A DNA stretch of 25,530 nucleotides from an uncultured Clostridia bacterium. GTDB lineage: Bacteria > Bacillota > Clostridia > Oscillospirales > Acutalibacteraceae. Position 1 is the stretch's first letter. Every line of letters begins with the position of its first letter. A program made the translations under genes and the position numbers. The stretch is taken from assembly GCA_937884995.1 (NCBI GenBank), contig CAKZZL010000019.1, positions 1 through 25,530 of the forward strand, in the 5' to 3' direction. Positions 1 through 4,399 of this stretch are shown piece by piece. The notes beneath the pieces were generated by a model. That model worked only from the letters and a program-made list of their open reading frames with translations. It was not told where the DNA came from and did no database searches.

Positions 1-5
1 TTATA

Positions 6-45
6 AGGTGGCTCCGAAGCGTTAAAGAGGTGGCTCTCAAGCGTT
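6..45. repeat. Two imperfect 18-bp direct repeats
   Basis: AGGTGGCTCCGAAGCGTT at 6-23 and AGGTGGCTCTCAAGCGTT at 28-45 match at 16 of 18 bases with a 22-bp period. The window edge cuts off whatever lies to the left, so the array could be longer. Bases 1-245 otherwise hold no gene I can support; open frames here are short, have no clear ribosome binding site and read through the hairpin at 154-197. Confidence 0.5.
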
Positions 46-153
46 GTAATATTCACAAGGACGAATAATCATATATATCAGAGCGTTGGAGAAGCAGAAC
101 AGACAAGCTAGTCGGATAACAAACTAATCCGCAACAAGAGAAAAGCAGAAAGA

Positions 154-197
154 AGATTGCTACGCCGCAGACCGGGCCGGTCATCGCGTAGCAATCT
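154..197. repeat. REP-like nested inverted repeat
   Basis: Perfect 12-bp arms AGATTGCTACGC (154-165) and GCGTAGCAATCT (186-197) flank an inner near-palindrome GACCGG-G-CCGGTC (170-182), with a small asymmetric internal loop between the two stems. The inner part is far more GC-rich than its surroundings. There is no T-tract close enough to make it an ordinary terminator, and it lies beyond the trxA terminator. This looks like a dispersed REP/MITE-type intergenic hairpin, but copy number elsewhere in the genome cannot be judged here. Confidence 0.6.
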
Positions 198-245
198 AGT
201 TTTGTCTGAATTTGTATCACGAAGAGGAAAACAAAGCAATGGAAG

Positions 246-286
246 AAAAAAAGAAATACCGGCATAACCATTGGCCATGCCGATAT
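246..286 (-). terminator. Intrinsic terminator of the gpx-ohrR-trxB-trxA unit
   Basis: On the minus strand a 10-bp stem (ATATCGGCAT with ATGCCGGTAT, one G-U pair; plus-strand arms 256-265 and 277-286) is followed by a T-rich run at 255-246. It lies about 70 bases after the trxA stop and is the first good terminator downstream of that gene. Confidence 0.65.
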
Positions 287-354
287 CAAAGCAAAAATTA
301 TTCCATTCAGATACAATAATCATCTCAGGATTCTTTTTTAGCCTTTTTTCAGCC

Positions 355-660
355 TTATAACTCTGCAGTGATTTTATCTTTTTCTGTTAATCCGACAAAA
401 GTTTTTGCAGGCTCACCGTTTTTGAATATGATCATTGTAGGAATGCTCATAATTCCGTAACGTGCTGCGATATCTTCTGCTTCGTCAACATCTATTTTAA
501 CTACTTTTGCATTCTGATTCTCATCTGCTATTTCAGCTATTACAGGTGCCATCATTTTGCAAGGTCCGCACCATGTAGCAAAAAAGTCTACGAGAACTGT
601 TTCTTTTGCAGCTAAAACCTCATCATCGAAATCTGCTGCCGTTATTTCTTTTACACTCAT
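355..660 (-). CDS. trxA: Thioredoxin
   Basis: Small cytoplasmic dithiol-disulfide carrier that reduces target proteins through a CxxC pair. The 101-residue product has the classic WCGPCK active site (Cys31, Cys34), the buried Asp25 in the strand before it, and the cis-proline loop SIPT (Pro74), which together identify thioredoxin clearly. It is a few residues shorter than the usual 104-110, the last helix ending early. The ATG sits 4 bases after the stop of the reductase gene upstream, so the two are almost certainly one transcript. This suggests that the neighbouring reductase recharges this thioredoxin, and that it in turn feeds the two-cysteine glutathione peroxidase at the head of the operon. 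Housekeeping thioredoxins may exist elsewhere in the genome; this one appears dedicated to peroxide defence by context. Confidence 0.95.
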   Translation of the reverse strand: MSVKEITAADFDDEVLAAKETVLVDFFATWCGPCKMMAPVIAEIADENQNAKVVKIDVDEAEDIAARYGIMSIPTMIIFKNGEPAKTFVGLTEKDKITAEL

Positions 661-664
661 GTCT

Positions 665-1522
665 TTACTCCTTTGTTTTCAAATATTCGACTGCCGAAAG
701 GCCTGCCTGTGCACCTTCATATACAGCTTTGCATACTTGCAATAAATTACCGGTCAAATCTCCGCATGCGAAAAATCCCGGAAGATTTGTCTCCGTTTTT
801 TCATTTACCTTTATCCTATCGCCTTCTGCTGCAACGCCGAGTTTCTTTGCAAAATCAGCACCGCCTGCGACACCTTGGGCTATAAATACACCGTCTATCG
901 GTATTTCTTCTCCGCTTTCAAGAACTATCGAAGATACTTTCATCTCGCCTTTTATCTCAGCTATTTTATCCGTTACAACACTTAAATCGGTCTTTGGTGC
1001 TTCCAGTCCGTTTGTAAATATAGTTATTTCATTTACTATATTTCTTAAATCCTCAGCTTCCGAAAGTGCATAATTACCATTACCGATTATAGCGACGTTT
1101 TTCTTTCTGTAGAAAAAGCCATCACAAATAGCACAATAGCTGACGCCTCTTCCTTCATAATCAACTATCCCTTTAATATTGGGTCTCAGTTTTTTTGATC
1201 CGGAAGCCAAAACGATTGCTTTTGAAGAATATTCTGCAAGTTTAGTCTTTACAATAAAACCTGAATTCATATCGGATTCTATCGACAGCACTTCTTCATT
1301 TTTAACGTCCACACCAAGGGCCTTTGCCTGCTCTATTCCGTTCTCATAGAGTTCACTGCCGCTGATACCGTTTACGAAACCGTAATAATTATCGATTTTG
1401 TGTGCTTTTTCCAGTTGTGAGACTCCATGATAAAAGACAAGAACATCCTTATTGGCACGTTTAGCATAAAGTGATGCAGAAATTCCTGCTGGGCCTGCTC
1501 CTATAACAATCAAATCAAGCAT
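665..1522 (-). CDS. Thioredoxin reductase-like flavoprotein lacking the HRRxxxR motif
   Basis: FAD-dependent pyridine-nucleotide-disulfide oxidoreductase of the low-molecular-weight thioredoxin reductase type, 285 residues. Visible in order: the FAD Rossmann motif VIGAGPAG near residues 6-13, the redox site CAICD (Cys130, Cys133), a second nucleotide-binding glycine motif IGNGNYA (146-152), and the C-terminal FAD motif FACGDLTG. After the second glycine motif the sequence runs ITIFTNG, where NADPH-dependent enzymes have HRR...R to grip the 2'-phosphate. That motif is absent, so NADPH may not be the donor; ferredoxin-dependent flavin thioredoxin reductases of Clostridia also lack NADPH determinants. 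I chose the ATG at 1522 because AAGGTG lies 6 bases before it; an in-frame ATG at 1537 has no such site. The gene overlaps the end of the ohrR-like gene by 8 bases, indicating translational coupling. Confidence 0.88.
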   Translation of the reverse strand: MLDLIVIGAGPAGISASLYAKRANKDVLVFYHGVSQLEKAHKIDNYYGFVNGISGSELYENGIEQAKALGVDVKNEEVLSIESDMNSGFIVKTKLAEYSSKAIVLASGSKKLRPNIKGIVDYEGRGVSYCAICDGFFYRKKNVAIIGNGNYALSEAEDLRNIVNEITIFTNGLEAPKTDLSVVTDKIAEIKGEMKVSSIVLESGEEIPIDGVFIAQGVAGGADFAKKLGVAAEGDRIKVNEKTETNLPGFFACGDLTGNLLQVCKAVYEGAQAGLSAVEYLKTKE

Positions 1523-1967
1523 CTTTTTCACCTTCATTTACACAGCTAAGTACCTTGTGGAGAAGACTGTAAAGTTCAAAAGCTTCATCTTTGCTAAGAT
1601 GAACACAGCCCATCATTTTTTCAGGTATACAAACTGCTTTTTTCTTTAATTCTTCGCCTTGCTGTGTAAGCCTTACTACGAGATTTCTCTCATCCTTACT
1701 GCTGCGTTCTCTTTTCACATAGCCCTTGCTTTCAAGTTTTTTAAGCAATGGAGTCAATGTTCCGGAATCAAGGTAAAGTCTCTCTCCAAGGCTTTTGACA
1801 TTGGTCTCTTTCTTTTCCCACATTACCATCATTGCAATGTATTGCGTATATGTCAGATCAATTCCTTCAAGGAATGGTTTATACATCCTTACAATTTCTT
1901 TCGAACATGCATAAAGGGGAAAACAAATTTGATTATCCAATTTTAAGGCATCATAATTATCGTTCAT
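1515..1967 (-). CDS. ohrR: MarR-family organic peroxide sensor (OhrR-like repressor)
   Basis: Winged-helix DNA-binding repressor of the MarR/OhrR family, 150 residues. Starting at the ATG at 1967, the sensing cysteine falls at position 15 in the motif NQICFPLYA, and tyrosines fall at 29 and 40, matching the Cys15-Tyr29-Tyr40 triad known from Bacillus subtilis OhrR. This agreement supports the start over the upstream TTG at 1982. The recognition-helix region (LDSGTLTPLLKKLESKG) and wing (KRERSSKDERN) are typical. Four extra cysteines (21, 113, 121, 142) are present, so a two-cysteine sensing mode is possible. It is the second gene of the operon, 15 bases after gpx, and probably represses that operon through the palindrome at 2470-2490. 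Overlap with trxB suggests coupled translation. The exact inducer (lipid or other organic peroxide, or HOCl) is inferred from the family. Confidence 0.88.
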   Translation of the reverse strand: MNDNYDALKLDNQICFPLYACSKEIVRMYKPFLEGIDLTYTQYIAMMVMWEKKETNVKSLGERLYLDSGTLTPLLKKLESKGYVKRERSSKDERNLVVRLTQQGEELKKKAVCIPEKMMGCVHLSKDEAFELYSLLHKVLSCVNEGEKDA

Positions 1968-1982
1968 TTTTATCACTTTCAA

Positions 1983-2444
1983 TTAAAGTAAACCTTCTAC
2001 GCTCTTTTCAATGTCTTCCGGCTTGTCTGATGGCTCAAAACGAGCAACAATATTTCCTTCAGCATCTACTAAGAATTTAGTAAAGTTCCATTTAATTCTG
2101 CCCTTTTTCTGGCTCTTTAAGTAATCAAAAAGCGGTTCAGCGCTGCTACCGTTTACCTTGATTTTCTTAAAGCGCGGGAAAGTAGTGTTATATTTTAATG
2201 TGCAGAACTGATTGATTTCATCATCACTGCCCTTTGCCTGAAAAGCAAATTGGTTGCAGGGGAAATCAAGAATCTCAAATCCCTTGTCGGAAAACTTCTT
2301 ATACATGTTTTCAAGACCTTCATATTGCGGAGTAAAACCGCAGCCTGTTGCTGTATTTACTATAAGGAGAACCTTTCCTTTATAGTCAGCCATTGAAACT
2401 TCGTTGCCTTTGTTGTCTGTTACTTTGTAATCATAAATACTCAT
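1983..2444 (-). CDS. Glutathione peroxidase family protein, two-Cys thioredoxin-dependent type
   Basis: Reduces hydrogen peroxide and organic or lipid hydroperoxides. The 153-residue product has the family signature ATGCGFTPQY with cysteine (Cys35) at the position that is selenocysteine in animal enzymes, the FPCNQF motif at 61-66, Gln69 and the WNFTKF motif (Trp119, Asn120), giving a complete catalytic set. Cys81 in the NQFC segment corresponds to the resolving cysteine of yeast and plant enzymes (Cys36/Cys82 in yeast Hyr1), which are recycled by thioredoxin rather than glutathione. That fits the trxB-like and trxA genes downstream. The ATG at 2444 is preceded by TAAGGAG about 9 bases upstream. 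It is the first gene of the operon, directly behind the promoter and operator at 2470-2525. No selenocysteine codon is involved. Confidence 0.93.
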   Translation of the reverse strand: MSIYDYKVTDNKGNEVSMADYKGKVLLIVNTATGCGFTPQYEGLENMYKKFSDKGFEILDFPCNQFAFQAKGSDDEINQFCTLKYNTTFPRFKKIKVNGSSAEPLFDYLKSQKKGRIKWNFTKFLVDAEGNIVARFEPSDKPEDIEKSVEGLL

Positions 2445-2469
2445 TTTAAAACACTCCTTACATAAAATT

Positions 2470-2490
2470 AAATTGCGTACAATTTATTGT
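2470..2490. promoter_or_regulatory. OhrR-like operator palindrome
   Basis: Two overlapping AT-rich dyads: AAATTG-CGTA-CAATTT at 2470-2485 and ACAAT-TT-ATTGT at 2479-2490. The combined pattern of repeated CAATT/AATTG half-sites resembles the known OhrR box. It begins just downstream of the -10 element at 2497-2502, covering the predicted start of transcription, so a bound repressor would block initiation. Binding by the OhrR-like protein encoded in the same operon is inference. Confidence 0.6.
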
Positions 2491-2496
2491 ATTTTA

Positions 2497-2525
2497 ATTT
2501 TACATTATATATTTGTTTTTGTCAA
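2497..2525 (-). promoter_or_regulatory. Sigma-A-type promoter for gpx-ohrR-trxB-trxA
   Basis: On the minus strand TTGACA (2525-2520), a 17-base spacer and TAAAAT (2502-2497). The gene start at 2444 lies about 45 bases after the predicted transcription start. Confidence 0.7.
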
Positions 2526-2581
2526 GTGTTTTTTCAAATATCTGACAAACCGTCTCCGAGTATCTGTAAAAAACATTTAAG

Positions 2582-3094
2582 TTATAGGTAAAAAACGGTC
2601 TTCCCTATATCCTTCTTCTTTTTATGATTGGGAAGCGGACCTGCATCATCTGCAGGATAACCTATATCCATTAGCATCATTACATCTATGTTTTCATCGA
2701 TGTTATATGCTTTTTTTACATCTTCCACACCGAAATAATTAAGCCAGCAGCTGCCCAGTCCTTCGTTTGCCGCAGCCAGCATTATGTGTGTTGCCACAAT
2801 GGAAGCATCCTCTACTCCGCTGTCTCTGTCCTCTTTAGGAAAATGGAAGACTTCATCCTTGTTATATCCTACAATCAGCACTAGAGGGGCATTGTATCTG
2901 CATGGGGTGATTTCATCGATTTTTTTCAAATCATCTTCCTTCGTCAAGACAAAGATCCTCTGTCCCTGCAGATTTTTTGCGGTCGGTGCAAGATTGCCGG
3001 CTTTCAATATCCTTTCAAGTTTTTCTTTTTCTACAGCTTTGTCACTGTATTTTTTACATGAATATCTTTCTTCTAAGACTTTGTAAAATTCCAT
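2582..3094 (-). CDS. Nitroreductase-family flavoprotein
   Basis: FMN-dependent NAD(P)H oxidoreductase of the nitroreductase fold, 170 residues, about the family's minimal length. The N-terminal RYSCKKYSDKAV segment is the usual FMN-phosphate-binding start (normally R-S-x-R-x-F), followed by the LAPTAKNLQGQ substrate and FMN loop near residues 36-46. The C-terminal half carries EDASIVATHIMLAAANEGLGSC, the usual long helix of the dimer core, and GYPADDAGPLP, the usual end-of-fold motif. The natural substrate of such enzymes is rarely predictable. Its ribosome binding site, AGGAGGG, overlaps the stop codon of the sirtuin gene (gap 8 bases), so the two are co-transcribed and probably translationally coupled. 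No terminator is obvious in the short gap before the gpx promoter. Confidence 0.9.
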   Translation of the reverse strand: MEFYKVLEERYSCKKYSDKAVEKEKLERILKAGNLAPTAKNLQGQRIFVLTKEDDLKKIDEITPCRYNAPLVLIVGYNKDEVFHFPKEDRDSGVEDASIVATHIMLAAANEGLGSCWLNYFGVEDVKKAYNIDENIDVMMLMDIGYPADDAGPLPNHKKKKDIGKTVFYL

Positions 3095-3102
3095 ATTCCC
3101 TC

Positions 3103-3825
3103 CTATATCCTGAGTTCCGAGAAAACTTCTCCAATCGGTCTGTGTATAACTAAATCAGCCTGACTGTCTTTTGATGTCGGGTCCTTGTTTATAACGACAA
3201 GTTTATCTCCGTGAAAATAATCGAGGAATCCCGCTGCAGGATAAACTGCAAGTGATGTTCCTCCGACTATCAATACCTCAGCATCAGATATAGCGCTGAC
3301 CGCATTATATATCACCTGATTATCCAGCCCTTCCTGATAGAGCACCACGTCGGGCTTAATTACTCCGCCGCAATCGCAAAGCGGTATTCCATCTGATTTC
3401 TTTATATAATCAAAATCAAATGACTTACCGCACCTTGAACAATAGTTTCTGTAGACAGAGCCATGAAGTTCATATACGGTTTTACTGCCTGCTGCCTGAT
3501 GAAGGTTATCTATGTTTTGTGTAATAACTGCCTTTAATTTTCCGTCCTTCTCGAGTTTTGCAAGTGCTATGTGGGCACTGTTCGGTTTTGCACTGTCGCA
3601 CATCATTTTGTCTTTGTAAAATTTATAGAATTCCTCAGTCTTGCTTACAAAAAAACTATGGCTGAGTATAGTTTCCGGCGGATAGTCATATTTCATATGA
3701 TAGATGCCGTCCTGACTTCTGAAATCGGGTATACCGCTTTCAGTGGACACACCCGCGCCTCCGAAGAAAACTATATTATTACAATTATCTATTATGTCCT
3801 GAAAGACCTGTATTTCTTCGTTCAT
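3103..3825 (-). CDS. NAD-dependent protein deacylase, sirtuin (Sir2/CobB family)
   Basis: Removes acyl groups from protein lysines while splitting NAD to nicotinamide and O-acyl-ADP-ribose. In 240 residues the full family set is visible: GAGVSTESGIPDFRS (about 23-37) for NAD, TQNIDNLH (102-109), the catalytic His121 in ELHGS, a structural zinc site with Cys129, Cys132, Cys150 and Cys152, and GGTSLAVYPAAG (188-199). I chose the ATG at 3825 because AGGGGAG ends 5-6 bases upstream; a GTG at 3840 would lie upstream of that site. It is the first gene of a two-gene unit with the nitroreductase. Candidate promoter at 3847-3875. Substrate range (acetyl versus longer acyl) cannot be told from sequence, but the Tyr/Arg pair of desuccinylases is not evident. 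Confidence 0.95.
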   Translation of the reverse strand: MNEEIQVFQDIIDNCNNIVFFGGAGVSTESGIPDFRSQDGIYHMKYDYPPETILSHSFFVSKTEEFYKFYKDKMMCDSAKPNSAHIALAKLEKDGKLKAVITQNIDNLHQAAGSKTVYELHGSVYRNYCSRCGKSFDFDYIKKSDGIPLCDCGGVIKPDVVLYQEGLDNQVIYNAVSAISDAEVLIVGGTSLAVYPAAGFLDYFHGDKLVVINKDPTSKDSQADLVIHRPIGEVFSELRI

Positions 3826-3846
3826 ATTTACTCCCCTCACAATCTA

Positions 3847-3875
3847 ATTATATATGATTATTTTGCTCTTGTCGA
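3847..3875 (-). promoter_or_regulatory. Promoter for sirtuin-nitroreductase unit
   Basis: Minus strand TCGACA (3875-3870), 17-base spacer, perfect TATAAT (3852-3847), about 22 bases before the sirtuin start codon, giving a very short leader. Confidence 0.7.
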
Positions 3876-3908
3876 TAAGTAAAAACAGACTAATTAATTG
3901 CATCAAGG

Positions 3909-3944
3909 CAAAAAAGAAGGCAGCTTATTAAAGTTGCCTTCTTT
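3909..3944 (-). terminator. Intrinsic terminator after tRNA-Lys
   Basis: Minus-strand stem AAAGAAGGCA with TGCCTTCTTT (plus arms 3935-3944 and 3913-3922), extended inward by a G-U and A-T pairs, followed by a T run. It begins four bases past the tRNA 3' end and separates the secG/tRNA unit from the sirtuin promoter. Confidence 0.85.
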
Positions 3945-3947
3945 ATT

Positions 3948-4023
3948 TGGTGACCCACCGGGGAATCGAACCCCGGACACCTTGATTAAAAGTCAAGTGC
4001 TCTACCGCCTGAGCTAGTGAGTC
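3948..4023 (-). tRNA. tRNA-Lys (anticodon UUU)
   Basis: A 76-base cloverleaf on the minus strand: acceptor GACTCAC paired with GTGGGTC (one G-U), D-arm TAGCTCAGGCGGTAGAGCA, anticodon arm CTTGA-CTTTTAA-TCAAG with anticodon TTT, T-arm CCGGG-GTTCGAT-CCCGG type, and an encoded CCA end. No promoter is visible in the 24 bases before it, so it is probably processed from a transcript that begins upstream of secG. Confidence 0.97.
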
Positions 4024-4028
4024 ATATT

Positions 4029-4045
4029 CCGGCTGAATCAGCCGG
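4029..4045. other. Perfect 8-bp hairpin between secG and tRNA-Lys
   Basis: CCGGCTGA-A-TCAGCCGG sits 2 bases after the secG stop and 5 bases before the tRNA 5' end. On the minus strand it lacks a T-tract, so it is more likely a 3'-end stabiliser or processing signal than a terminator; on the plus strand it is followed by TTTT. Confidence 0.55.
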
Positions 4046-4047
4046 TT

Positions 4048-4302
4048 TTAGTTGCCTAAGAACAAGAATAAAACTGTGGCGATAAGAACTAAAATACAAA
4101 AAGCGATTACCAATATTTTTGTAACTGTCTTAACTTTTGCTTCATTTGTTCTGCCCTTGTTGCCACTGAAGAATGATTCGGAAGCTCCTCCGGAAATGGC
4201 ACCAAGTCCTGCTTGTGTTCCTTCCTGCATAAGAACAAGTATTATGATCAATATAGCAAGTATAATAAGCACCATACTGAACGCTATTTGAAGTGCTGTC
4301 AT
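4048..4302 (-). CDS. secG: Preprotein translocase subunit SecG
   Basis: Small auxiliary subunit of the SecYEG channel that eases SecA-driven export across the cytoplasmic membrane. The 84-residue product has two membrane segments (about 5-25 and 62-82) separated by the characteristic loop LMQEGTQAGLGAISGGASES..., rich in Gly and Ser and ending in basic residues, which is diagnostic of SecG. The ATG at 4302 follows GGAGGT by 8 bases; a TTG further up at 4317 overlaps that site and is unlikely. In many Firmicutes secG is followed by rnr and smpB, but here it is followed by tRNA-Lys, with which it seems to be co-transcribed. A weak candidate promoter lies at 4343-4371. Confidence 0.93.
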   Translation of the reverse strand: MTALQIAFSMVLIILAILIIILVLMQEGTQAGLGAISGGASESFFSGNKGRTNEAKVKTVTKILVIAFCILVLIATVLFLFLGN

Positions 4303-4342
4303 TTCTCCTACCTCCAAACTATCTACAATTCATAGCCTTAAT

Positions 4343-4371
4343 ATATTATCATAAGGATATATAAATTGCAA
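4343..4371 (-). promoter_or_regulatory. Possible promoter for secG and tRNA-Lys
   Basis: Minus strand TTGCAA (4371-4366), 17-base spacer, TAATAT (4348-4343); 4 of 6 matches in each box. The 82-base gap downstream of the topoisomerase A-like gene shows no hairpin terminator, so read-through is an alternative. Confidence 0.4.
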
Positions 4372-4399
4372 GTTTTTTTTGCTTTTTTTCGGCTATTTT

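Noticed and set aside
53..323. Two overlapping minus-strand open frames of 71-87 codons
   Set aside because: They read through the terminator region and the REP-like hairpin, lack ribosome binding sites and resemble no protein family.
606..1073. Plus-strand open frame of 155 codons opposite trxB
   Set aside because: It is antisense to a clear flavoprotein gene, with low-complexity Ser/Phe-rich composition and no ribosome binding site.
1983..2444. Selenocysteine version of the glutathione peroxidase
   Set aside because: The active-site codon is a normal cysteine codon, with no in-frame TGA.
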